Below, piece by piece: positions 31,845 to 40,982 of a stretch of DNA of 60,000 nucleotides. Under the pieces are notes generated by a model. It was given only the letters and a program-made list of their open reading frames with translations, had not been told where the DNA came from and ran no database searches. The position numbers and the translations under genes are program-made. Origin of the DNA: Symsagittifera roscoffensis (lineage: Eukaryota > Xenacoelomorpha > Acoela > Convolutidae); NCBI RefSeq assembly GCF_963678635.1, contig NC_087071.1, positions 46,179,095-46,239,094 on the forward strand. The letters are read 5' to 3'. Position 1 is the stretch's first letter. Each line of letters begins with the position of its first letter.

Positions 31845-32515
31845 AGACTTTCCAGACAAAAATTAGGCTTTTCCAGACTTTCGCCACCATGATGCTCCAT
31901 CGCGACTTTCGTGACTGAAGCGCACGTGGCGCGACCAAAACATCGCGACTCATGTTTGGTATGTCCAGACTCTCGCGACCAAGAGTTGTCATTTGCAGAC
32001 TTTCGCGACCGAAAAACTCAGGCACGATTTTCGCGACCGACGTGAAGACGGCGCTACTTTTGCGACCAAGGTGGATACGGTGCGACTAGAAACAAGCACT
32101 TTCAAGTTTTTCGCGTTCAGAGTGGAGACGGTGCGACTTTCCAGACCAAGGCGGAGACGGCGCGACTTTTCAGATCAAGGCGGAGACGACGCGACTAAGA
32201 AGTGATTCGTCGCAACCGGAGACGACGCGACTTTCCTTGCCAAGGCGGAAATGGCGCAATTTTTTAGACTACGGCGGAGACCACGCAACTTTTCAGACCG
32301 AGGCAGAGACGGCGCGACCAAGATTATAATCCTCGCGACCGAGGCGGATACGGTGCGACTTTCAAGACCAGGGCAAAGACGGCATGACTTTCCGGAACAA
32401 AGCGGATACGGCGCGATTTTCTAGATCGAGAAGGAAACGGCGCGGCCATGAATCAATTCCTCGCGACCGAGGTGGATACGGCGCGACTTTCCATACCAAG
32501 GTGGATGCAGTAAAA
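31845..32515. repeat. Degenerate GC-rich minisatellite
   Basis: Loose units of about 30 bases combine GCGACTTTC, CAGACCAAGGCGGA and GACGGC. The array is GC-rich against AT-rich surroundings. Open frames within it are by-products. Confidence 0.7.
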
Positions 32516-32835
32516 CAAATTGCTGTCAAAACTGCGTACATTTTTTGTCCTGTCCAACTCTTAATTTATTTAAGTATTTTTTGTATCGTTTCAATTTATT
32601 TAGAATAGGTTACATGCTCTCTGAGGATTTTTAGGAAAAACGATTAAGGCAAAACGTGTCTCTTAGTCAAAACGATTAGGGCTTGAAGTTTTTTCGAATT
32701 TCTGGAGGTGAAAAGTAAGGTTTTTTTGAAGTTAAGAAAATTCTCTCAAGCACAGTCAAAACATTGGTCTAGAATTTCGAAACATACGATGTTTTGTTCG
32801 AGAAAAACGAAAAATATGTCACTCACCTTCGAATT

Positions 32836-33187
32836 ATAGGTCAAGCACGATCGAAACATAAGTCGAGCACAGTCGAATCAAACTCGATTTTGGCGTAGAA
32901 AGTCGGAACATATGTCGCGCACAGTCGAATTATACCCAATCGTGGTCGAAAAAGTAGAAACAGTGGTCGGGCAAAGTCGAAACATAGGTCGAGCACAGTC
33001 GAAATATAGGTCGAGCACAGTAGAAACACAAACTGAGCACTGTTGAAACATGGCTCGAGCACAGGCGAAACATAGTTCGAGCACAGTCGAAACATAGGTC
33101 GAGCACAGTCGAAACATAGGTCGAGCACAGTCGAAACTGAAAGTCGAACACAAAGTTATAGCAGATTCGAACTCAATGTCGAAACAT
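32836..33187. repeat. 22-bp satellite array
   Basis: Tandem units close to GTCGAGCACAGTCGAAACAT plus two bases, most regular at 32980-33140. Cysteine-rich minus-strand open frames here are translations of the repeat and are not genes. Related single motifs occur at 28980-29060 and 33640-33740. Confidence 0.8.
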
Positions 33188-35220
33188 AAAGTCAAGTCGG
33201 TCAAAAAAAAGTTGAACACAAACAAGACTTCACAAGTAAAGTAGACGTTCTGCACATGGTTTCAAAAAATCAGCAAGTCATCAACAAAATCGTCAACTTA
33301 TTAAAGCTATTAATCTTATTAGAAATGTTAGCACCTACCTTGCAACTGAAATTATTAATCTTTTTTTCTTCTAAATTTGTTTTTACAAAATGATACCATT
33401 TTCTCGAATCAAAAAAATTGGCTTGAAACAAATCTATGCAGGGTTGAACAAACAATTTCTTTTAATTTCAAAATAACTAAAATAAGTAGAATAAAAGTCT
33501 CCCCAAAAAATCGGTTATTTGAAAAACAAGAATGGATTTTTATTGATAATAATGGATCTGAGATGGATCATATAAACTTTTGAAAGCTTTTTGTTCTCAT
33601 GTACGCGGGTTCGAAAAAAATATTGAAAAAAATTTTTGATCCAGAAAGTCGAAACATATCAAACTTTGGTCGAGAAAGTCGAAACGGACCTACGCGGGGT
33701 TGAATTAACAAAAGTTTGATAATTTTTGGTCGAGAAACAGTCAGTTTTCATGATCTCGAGAGACCCTTTGATTTCAGCAGTTCTATTCGACTGCTTGTCC
33801 AGATCCACTTTCTGCGCTTGGGAGGGTCCAGCACCAAGGCATCCAACACATCCTGCTGCATGAAAAACTAACCCAATGCTACAGATAAAACGTATAAAGG
33901 AAATCCGAAGGAGCTGCAGTAAGTTAACTGCTTACAAGTTAAACTTTAGTTAAAAAGTCAGCAAGATCACTCCGAAGGTATGGCCGACTTTAAACGTCAG
34001 ACTAAGACCTGTTGAAATTATTTAGAGTAAAAAGTAGTACAACATCAGATCGCAACAGGTAGATAAACTGCTGAACTCATAACACTTTGGTAAAAACCGC
34101 ATAAATAATTTTTGTTTTGCTTGCAGTTATTATTTCATGTTCTTATTGCCTGTCTCGAGTCTTAACTTTACAGCTAAAAATTGATTTAATACCGCGTCGG
34201 GTCTCACTTTTTTGTAATTTTAATTGCAATGAGAACCAACACAGAAAAAAATTTATGATCTTTCTTCTGTGAGGTGAAAACACACTCGAAATGCGAAAGA
34301 TTATTGGCTAAGCGATTGTGATACTCGAAAACATTAACGCACAAAAATGAATGGCTGGGGCTGAGACTTCAAAAATTTTTTTGGTTATAAGATGGTTTAG
34401 CAGGATCTGACGATATTGATTTAACAAAGCCCCAGATTTATGGTCTTTATTGTGTTTTACAAGGTTATGTACGAAAGCCAAGTGCATCCAAAACAGGGGT
34501 GGTTTTGGGGGAGGGGCTTAGCCTAACAGAATTAATCCCCTCACCACAGTTTAGTACTCATTTAAGACTCCAATTTTTGGACCTGAAATGTTTCTGAAGG
34601 AATCTTCGGCTCTTTTTCCTTTTCCCCCCACCTCACATAAGCGTCAATTTTATGGTGTAACGAGGTGTTTTACAAGTCTAACTATGAAAACCAAAAATGT
34701 TTGTCATGGCCTAATTAGTTGGCATGCCAATTTTTGTAACATTCGGATAAAGTGAACAAAGTAAAATTTAGCAGGTGGGGGGGGGGGGGGGGGGGGAGGA
34801 AAAAAAGCCGAATCTTCTAATTTGGAGATAGGAGAGCGCGCGCCAACTAAAAATCCAAAGTTATATGCTAGTAAAGTTCCACAATTGAGGGACCGGGGAG
34901 GAGAAAAGAAGCCACATTTGAACAGCTCGTCGAGTTTCATTTGATCGTCCGAAAGCTTTCTCAGGACTCCCCCAATTAGACAGTTTGTGTTTTTTTTCGG
35001 GAAAAATAGGGTTTGTTTAACTGTGCTAAGCCGGCGTGAAGTGGGGGCTACGGAGGGGGGGGGGAAGGACTTTCTAAAATTACACAGAATCTGGCGAAAA
35101 AAAACATAAAACTATTGGAACTAATTTCATCGCTGCTTTCCTGTTTCCCGTCTTTTCTTTAAGTTTTTCTCGAAGATACCCGCGCATTTGACATTTTCCA
35201 CACTCAAATAATATAATGGT
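33188..35220. other. Intergenic, no gene recognised
   Basis: AT-rich DNA with two G runs (a run of about 22 G at 34777-34798 and a shorter one near 35053). The minus-strand frame at 34704-34940 with a proline run is only the G tract translated. Nothing else is supported. Confidence 0.5.
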
Positions 35221-35232
35221 GGTAAAACCCCG

Positions 35233-35238
35233 TATAAG
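35233..35238 (+). promoter_or_regulatory. Possible TATA box of the repeat-peptide gene
   Basis: TATAAG lies 64 bases before the proposed start codon, which would leave a 5' leader of roughly 30-40 bases. Position fits; sequence alone cannot prove it. Confidence 0.3.
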
Positions 35239-35296
35239 CTATTTGGTAAGTTCTGAAGTTCAAATTTTTTTGAAATTCAAGACACGATCTTAGACA

Positions 35297-36112
35297 ATGG
35301 TAAGTGGCAACTTGGTTCCCAATACCATAGTATATTGAATTATTTTAGCCAAATTTAAATTGTAAATGTTTTGTTTTTAGGTTAAGCTTTTCATTTTTGC
35401 CGTCATTGCTATCTGCATGATGCCGTCTGTGACAGAGGGTAGACCAGATTTACAGCAACGATTCGCGCTCAAAAGAACTATCACGCATGACGGGGATGAC
35501 AAACGGTCATCACTGCATGTCGGAGAAAACAAAAGAACTATCACACATGACGGGGATGACAAAAGAACTATCACACATGACGGGGATGACAAAAGAACTA
35601 TCACACATGACGAGGATGACAAAAGAACTATCACACATGACGAGGATGACAAAAGAACTATCACACATGACGAGGATGACAAAAGAACTATCACACATGA
35701 CGAGGATGACAAAAGATCTTCGCTGCATGTCGGAGACAACAAAAGAACTATCACACATGACGGGGATGACAAAAGAACTATCACACATGACGAGGTTGAC
35801 AAAAGAACTATCACACATGACGGGGATGACAAACGGTCATCACTGCATGTCGGAGACAACAAAAGAACTATCACACATGACGGTGATGACAAAAGAACTA
35901 TCACGCATGACGGGGATGACAAAAGATCTTCGCTGCATGTCGGAGACAACAAAAGAACTATCACACATGACGGTGATGACAAAAGAACTATCACGCATGA
36001 CGGGGATGACAAAAGATCTTCGCTGCATCTTGGAGACAACAAAAGAACTATCACACATGACGGGGATGACAAAAGATGGAAAATAAGGATAAGAAAACAA
36101 AACGATAACTGA
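35297..36112 (+). CDS. Secreted multi-copy peptide precursor (neuropeptide-like), two exons
   Basis: Exon 1 contributes only ATG (35297-35299), followed at once by GTAAGT; an 81-base intron ends in TTTTGTTTTTAG at 35380, and exon 2 runs 35381-36112. The joined protein is about 244 residues. It opens with a signal peptide (Lys3, then hydrophobic LFIFAVIAICMM, cleavage likely after VTEG near residue 21). After a short spacer ending FALKR come 20 gapless 10-residue repeats, each an 8-residue peptide followed by Lys-Arg, and a basic tail WKIRIRKQNDN. Dibasic KR sites are the targets of prohormone convertases, so processing would release 20 peptides of two kinds: TITHDGDD-type (15) and SSLHVGDN-type (5). 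No glycine precedes KR, so amidation is not expected. Starting at the internal ATG at 35417 would lose the signal peptide. Function is unknown; a neuropeptide, another secreted signal or a defence peptide are possible. Confidence 0.82.
35300..35380 (+). other. Proposed 81-base GT-AG intron
   Basis: Donor ATG|GTAAGTGG, acceptor TTTTGTTTTTAG|GTTAAG. It sits in phase 0 directly after the start codon. Without splicing, the signal-peptide frame meets TAG at 35378-35380. Confidence 0.7.
35477..36076 (+). repeat. 20 perfect 30-bp coding repeats
   Basis: Exactly 600 bases without an indel. Peptide types in order (T = TITH, S = SSLH): T S T T T T T T S T T T S T T S T T S T. Variants are TITHDGDD (10), TITHDEDD (4), TITHDEVD (1), SSLHVGDN (3), SSLHVGEN (1) and SSLHLGDN (1). 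S units exist in two codon versions (AAACGGTCATCA and AAAAGATCTTCG), and the end shows an S-T-T higher-order pattern of 90 bp. Confidence 0.95.
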
Positions 36113-36974
36113 AACTGATACTGAAGCAATAACTGAAGCTCCTTCGAGAACTGCGCGACACTCAACTTTTGTTACTTCTAGTTTTTTTGACTCAAAAGAT
36201 TATTATAACTATTATTATTTTTGACTAACAGAAAATATACTTTTTGTATAAAAAATTCTTGTTGTAGTTGACCATAATGTTTTCAGCATAAACATACCAG
36301 TTAAAAACAATATCTTAGCACAATTTTTTTATTAGCAGTCGTGGCGGAGTTTGGCAATAATTTCAATAGATCTATTTAATAAAATTTACTGGGGATGGTT
36401 AACGTGGGAGCAGTGAAAATGGGGGCTGTAATCTGTGGGAGTAGAGTGTGTTTGCGGTAATCGTGAAAGCGGTATATATGCGTCTTGTATATCAAATTGA
36501 GTAGTTTTAGGTTGCGAGTAGGCCTAGAGTGACGCAGAAAAATTTTCAACCCAATATTATTAAGGTCCCCCTTTGGTACTTTTTAAGAAATCCATTTTTG
36601 GCCTACCGATCCTAAAATTTTTCTAAGGTCGCCTTCGGCACTAATGCATACTAACTTTTGGCCAAAACTGGGACTAAACCGTGCTTAGGGAGAGCTCAAA
36701 AAATCAATTCCGTCGACCTAAGAAAAAGGTCGACAAAGTGTTTGCACATTTTTTGAAAATCCGCCCCCCCCTCGAGAGAATCCTAGATCCGCCCCTGCTA
36801 ACAAACAAGAAATATTTGAAAATCTAACTTTCGGGCCTGAATTTCTTTTTAGAGTTCAAAAAATATATAACATTCACTATGTCTAGTCTGTTTTTTTTGC
36901 TGAGTTCTAATAAAAATGAAAACAGAACATAGGTAAAATTACTTTAAAAAAACTTTGACTAACACGTAGAAGCT
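36113..36974. other. 3' flank of the peptide gene and intergenic DNA
   Basis: AATAAA at 36378-36383 is a possible polyadenylation signal. Near 36760-36797 the sequence ends in GATCCGCCCCTG, which looks like the end of a hAT-type element (CAGGGGCGGATC on the other strand), though no partner end was found. The rest is unassigned. Confidence 0.4.
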
Positions 36975-37215
36975 AGTAGTATTGTATCGTGTCCCGGATC
37001 CTAAGGGGGGGGGGGGGGTCCTTCCTAAGGGGGCGGGGTCCTCACGTAAAGCAAAATCCTAGGAAAGGGGTCCTTAATTTTTTGGAGGACCCTCATCCTA
37101 GGATTTTGTAAACGAAAAAAATTTTCCACCCAAAAAGCAGAAGACCCCCTACTTAGGATCTTGCCAAGTTTAGCTTAACAACAAAGGACACGATACAAAA
37201 TTCTTTCTTATTCCA
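36975..37215 (+). repeat. Polinton left terminal inverted repeat
   Basis: About 240 bases match the reverse complement of 54016-54256, with small differences mostly in G runs. The repeat is itself framed by TTGTATCGTGTCC and GGACACGATACAA, so it can fold on itself. Similarity fades past about 37215. Confidence 0.85.
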
Positions 37216-37409
37216 AATTTTGGGGTACTAATTATTGGTCCTGTTTATTTATATGAATCATATTAATTGTTATATTTGTTTCGGGCAAGTGAACTTTCGA
37301 CCTAGTTGAAATTTGTTAGTGAACGGTGAAATGACTTTTATGGTATATAATAAAAATTCGCCGGCGATTTTGGCAGCGTAGCTTAACTGTTAGTAGCAGT
37401 AAACTAATT

Positions 37410-38137
37410 CCTTAATTTCAAATTTAGTAATGAACGCTACGTCGTCTTCCTCGAAAGGGCAAAGGAAATTTCAAAGAAAGAATACGAGTTAATTTTCAAA
37501 GAACAATTTTATTTGAGTGAGCTTCAACAAATCTCTCGGTGCATTTTTACAAAACAAAAGTATGGTACTGTGAGCGATTTGAATTTTGCTGATTATGAAA
37601 ACGTATTCGACTATTCGTTTGACTTTAACTCAATATGGGTTGATAAAGACTTGGAGAGAAAAATCCGTCTATGTTTCAACAAGCTATCAAAATACAAAAA
37701 AAATTCCGGTGGTTTACTTAATTATTTACCACCGTTATCTCAATGAGTCTAAATGGTATCTGCAAGGTGACTTTTTTCCACTGGCTTAAAATTCAGCAGG
37801 TTGGAGAGGTGCTGGAAAAAATAAACAATGAAATTGCAAAAAAAACAGAGTAACTCCTATTGATTTGAAAATAATTCACGAAATTTATATGTCTTTGAAA
37901 CAAACTTATCATGATAATTCTAACCGACGCAAATTTCTTCTAGCTGCATGTTCTCTGTTTTTTGTTAGTTCTAATAACCTTAACTACGACATTTTAACTA
38001 AGTTGAGACCTTATGGTGGCTTGATTAGTATTGATAACTCTTCCTTGGACAAATACTTGAAAAATTCCAAAATTTTACAATTGCACGCTATTTTGCACAA
38101 TGCGGCCGGATTTATACACGAGTTTTATCAATGCTAG
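37410..38137 (+). pseudogene. Polinton 5' accessory gene, broken
   Basis: Two open stretches carry the protein: one ending at 37746 (with YENVFDYSFDFNSIWVDKDL and SGGLLNYLPP) and one at 37865-38137 (with RRKFLLAACSLFFVSS). The first frame is coding-like back to about 37415 with no ATG, and an acceptor-like TTTCAAATTTAG at 37426 suggests a missing upstream exon. The sequence between the pieces is frameshifted. Proteins of this pattern are common as the first gene of animal Polintons, next to the nuclease-like gene that follows, but their function is not established. Confidence 0.5.
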
Positions 38138-38703
38138 GCGAGAAATCAGTTGTGCTTGACGTGGAATGCTTTCGTTACAAGAAAAACGCCTTTGTGGTTA
38201 AAGAATTAGCAATAACAACTTCAGACTACAGCGATCGACTCATTTTTTTTTTACCTCCAGTGAATTTCAATATACTACCAAAGCTTGAACAAAAAGCTTA
38301 CAACTGGTTAACAAATTATTTACACGGTCTCCATTGGGAAAACGGTGATTATCTTTACATAAACTTGAATCGAATACTTCAGATTTTTGTGTTCAGAAAT
38401 CATAGTGCCGTGTTTTACGCTAAAAGAAAAGAAAAGACAGAATTTTTGGCCAATTACTTGGACCGAAAAGTTGAAAACCTAGATGATTTGGGCTGTCATT
38501 GGGTTGAAAACTTATTTTTCAAGAATTTTTCAAGTTGCAATAGACATATACCTCATTACAATTACAGAAATCATTGTGCCCTGAAGAAAAGCAAGGTTTT
38601 TTTAGATTGGTTGAAAAATGAACAACAGCGAGAGGTCAGCGAGAGTGGAGACATACCTATCACCAAATTCAATGCTTCGTGCGTGGATGACTCCAGAGGG
38701 TGA
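38131..38703 (+). CDS. Polinton accessory protein, possible DEDD-type nuclease
   Basis: An open frame of 190 residues starting ATG, overlapping the previous stop by a few bases. Near the N-terminus VVLDVEC has the D-x-E pattern of DEDD exonuclease motif I, followed by VVKELAITT, and the C-terminal half has a Cys/His cluster (CNRH, H-NYRNHCALKK). The family is usual in animal Polintons. Nuclease activity is an inference from one motif; later acidic residues cannot be assigned with confidence. No break is visible. Confidence 0.5.
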   Translation: MLGEKSVVLDVECFRYKKNAFVVKELAITTSDYSDRLIFFLPPVNFNILPKLEQKAYNWLTNYLHGLHWENGDYLYINLNRILQIFVFRNHSAVFYAKRKEKTEFLANYLDRKVENLDDLGCHWVENLFFKNFSSCNRHIPHYNYRNHCALKKSKVFLDWLKNEQQREVSESGDIPITKFNASCVDDSRG

Positions 38704-38839
38704 TATTAAAATTTCATTAACAAGAATAGACCAAATTGATTGCAGCGGCCAAATTGTTCAGAGGAAGGAGCGAATAATAATTTCCGAAAAAGAGTTGTCT
38801 ACCTTAAAGAGATTTTTCCAGTTATTGATCAATTTGTAA
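38618..38839 (+). CDS. Small Polinton protein, PC4-like in outline
   Basis: A 73-residue frame overlaps the end of the nuclease-like gene in another frame. It has a strand-like run DIKISLTRI, then QRKERIIISEKELSTLKRF, resembling the RKGI-L--EW--L pattern of the PC4/p15 single-strand DNA-binding fold. The minus-strand gene at 46153 shows the same plan. The match is by pattern only. Confidence 0.4.
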   Translation: MNNSERSARVETYLSPNSMLRAWMTPEGDIKISLTRIDQIDCSGQIVQRKERIIISEKELSTLKRFFQLLINL

Positions 38840-38866
38840 ACTTCCAGAGATTCAAGTTTATCAGAA

Positions 38867-39115
38867 ATGTTAGCCAGCAAGCGAGGAGTATATCTTTCCG
38901 AACTAGTCCTAGTACCAAAACGTCAACCAGGAGTTCAGATGGATCTAAATAGCAGTGAATTACCAGATGAGATTAAGAGGTTAGTGAAAGAGGATACTGT
39001 GGAGAAAATAACGTACTATGAAAAAACTGCAAATGTCCCAGCAAACTTTGTTCTAGAAATGCATGACATAAACGATAGAGACTTCACACCTTATGAATTT
39101 TTGTACTGTTCATAA
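38867..39115 (+). CDS. Small hypothetical Polinton protein
   Basis: An 82-residue frame starting MLASKRGVYLSELVLVPK, rich in charged residues, with no recognised domain. It lies in order with neighbouring Polinton genes, so it is probably real. The opening (hydrophobic run plus VPK) loosely resembles the one at 40422. Confidence 0.4.
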   Translation: MLASKRGVYLSELVLVPKRQPGVQMDLNSSELPDEIKRLVKEDTVEKITYYEKTANVPANFVLEMHDINDRDFTPYEFLYCS

Positions 39116-39202
39116 TACTAACTCAATTTATTAATTTTTTTACAAGCTTCACTTGCAGTGAGAAAAAGTCTAACACAGTCTCTAGAAAAAATTAGATCTA
39201 AA

Positions 39203-39487
39203 ATGTCAGAAACAGCAACAGCAGTAAATGAACCTGACGGGACATTAGTAACAGAGTTTGTTTATAACGAGACAAACAGTGAAAAAAATATATGTTAGTT
39301 TTGTAACAATGTAACTTTGCAAAGGTCTGAAGTAGTTTTTGTTGCGCAAATGGTAGTATTTCTAATTTTATTAATTTTCTGCATTCTCAAACTTTCTGTC
39401 ACCAAAATTAAGTTGCGAAGAAACTTCAGTTTGGTTTTCGATTTTATCCGGCTTGGTTGGTTACGTATTGCCAAATCATATGAATAA
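39203..39487 (+). pseudogene. Small single-pass membrane protein, one nonsense codon
   Basis: One frame runs from ATG at 39203 (MSETATAVNEPDGT) to TAA at 39485-39487, interrupted by a single TAG near 39299. After the TAG comes a hydrophobic segment VVFLILLIFCILKL flanked by basic residues, a typical membrane anchor. The end overlaps the start of the ATPase gene by eight bases. A function in a virion membrane or assembly would be speculation. Confidence 0.45.
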
Positions 39488-40151
39488 AGTGATTGACACT
39501 TCGACTATTTTTTTCGTGGCGATAGTCGGACCCTCAGGATCCGGGAAAACTGAGTTAATTTTCAAAATTTTGATGGGAAATACTTTTAACCCTAAATTTG
39601 GAACCATTCTATATCTTTACAAAAATATACAACCTGCAGTCTCAGAAAAAGTGTCTTCTCACGAAGTAAATTGGAAGTTCATGAATTTCAACGGATTCGA
39701 ATCTTTAAGAAATTTAGAAATTGTTCTTCTAGTTTTCGATGACTCATGTGAAGACATCTATAATGACAAGGATTTTGTTAGACTAGCGACAGCGGGTAGA
39801 CATAGAGGGATAGATGTAATATATGTTAAGCATAACTTGTTTCAACAAAGTCGATGGTCGCGTACGATTGATTTGAATACTTCACACATCATTCTGTTCA
39901 AATCGCCTAGTGACGTTCAGCAACTAGATCTTTTAGGAAGACAATTGATTGTATCAAAGTTCTTCAGAAGCTGTTACGAATTAGCTACCCGAGACTCTTT
40001 TGGACATCTTCTAATTGACTTGGACCCCCGCAAATCAGATTGTTTGAGAAATTGTTCAAATATGATACGGCCTGGGCCAACAGTTTTTTATTTACCCTTA
40101 TCTAAAGCAGAAACTATTCCAATCACAAATGAAAAAGAAAAACGTATCTAA
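39480..40151 (+). CDS. Polinton packaging ATPase (FtsK/HerA type)
   Basis: A 223-residue protein with Walker A GPSGSGKT near residue 20 and Walker B VLLVFDDS near residue 85, followed by the RLATAGRHRGIDVIYVKHN segment, which matches the sensor-like motif of the A32-type DNA packaging ATPases of Polintons and large DNA viruses. The family pumps genome DNA into the capsid. The ATG at 39480 is chosen over upstream starts because it gives the usual short lead to Walker A. No break is seen, and length is normal, so this is the best preserved core gene. Confidence 0.85.
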   Translation: MNKVIDTSTIFFVAIVGPSGSGKTELIFKILMGNTFNPKFGTILYLYKNIQPAVSEKVSSHEVNWKFMNFNGFESLRNLEIVLLVFDDSCEDIYNDKDFVRLATAGRHRGIDVIYVKHNLFQQSRWSRTIDLNTSHIILFKSPSDVQQLDLLGRQLIVSKFFRSCYELATRDSFGHLLIDLDPRKSDCLRNCSNMIRPGPTVFYLPLSKAETIPITNEKEKRI

Positions 40152-40421
40152 TCTGCGGCATTTGCTACAACTGACACTTGATCAATTAAGACGATTAATT
40201 AGGAAAATTTCAAATCGCGAGATCATAACACTGATTTGTGAATTTTTGCTCAATGTAGTCAATGGAAACGCAAATTTGAAACAATTCGAGACAACATAAA
40301 AGTATTTAATCACTCCAAAAACCAGTGTTGTCAAAAAACGTGCAATTATTTTGAGTAAAGAAGGTTTTCATTTAGTGCGGCAAATTCTTTATTTTTGTTA
40401 CAAGTACCTCACAACTTAATC
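40152..40421. other. Short intergenic stretch
   Basis: AT-rich, with fragmentary frames; nothing supported. Confidence 0.4.
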
Positions 40422-40751
40422 ATGACTGCTGAAGAATTCATTCTAATTCCGAAAGACTTATATGTTAAAGAGCAGCCACATGCTGCACGTGTTCTTCACA
40501 ATGATAATATTCAACATAAAAACGCTCAACTATCCTACCTTAACCGGCTTAGTACCCAATTACCTCCTCAAACTAGTAAGACTACTGCAACGAAGGAATT
40601 ATTAACGGAAAATGCTGCTGAGCCCCGACAAGATCAGCTCGAACTGTTAACGGACAATGAAGAACTAAAGGTCGAACGTGATAAAGATGAAATATTAGAA
40701 GAGAAAAACGATAGTCAGACCGAAAGTATATGGGACAGTTACAGGCTTTAG
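40422..40751 (+). CDS. Conserved Polinton protein of unknown role
   Basis: A 109-residue frame opening MTAEEFILIPKDLYVKEQPH, then HAARVLHND and LSYLNRL; the rest is acidic and low in complexity. Proteins with an EF-LIPK-Y---QP start are usual between ATPase and integrase in animal Polintons, but no function is known. The ATG at 40422 is preferred over an upstream non-ATG start. Confidence 0.5.
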   Translation: MTAEEFILIPKDLYVKEQPHAARVLHNDNIQHKNAQLSYLNRLSTQLPPQTSKTTATKELLTENAAEPRQDQLELLTDNEELKVERDKDEILEEKNDSQTESIWDSYRL

Positions 40752-40982
40752 AGGGAAAAAATTATTAGAGCAAAAACCATACTTGAAGTCATAAAAAAAT
40801 CAGAAAGTGTAACCATAAACCATGACAATGAGGTGATATATATTTGGACAAAGTACAAACAGGACTTAAAGCTGCAGTATTTTTATACGACATACAATAA
40901 CCAACAAAAAAATTACATAATCCGGCGTTCTTTATCATTTTAACTGCTCTCAACTTGAATGAAAAGCTGGTAATAAATCGAA

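Noticed and set aside
32841-33255. Cysteine-rich minus-strand proteins
   Set aside because: They are translations of the 22-bp satellite in three overlapping frames, with no start context or signal peptide.
34704-34940. Proline-rich protein
   Set aside because: The proline run is a G homopolymer read backwards, with no other coding signal.
35377-36165. Long open frames in other phases and on the minus strand over the peptide array
   Set aside because: A 30-bp repeat without stops leaves several frames open. Only one has a signal peptide after splicing and convertase sites.
36985-37200. Two independent miniature elements at the Polinton ends
   Set aside because: Similarity extends beyond the TTGTATCG...CGATACAA frame to AGTAGTAT and stops exactly at the GAAGCT duplication, so they are parts of the terminal repeats.
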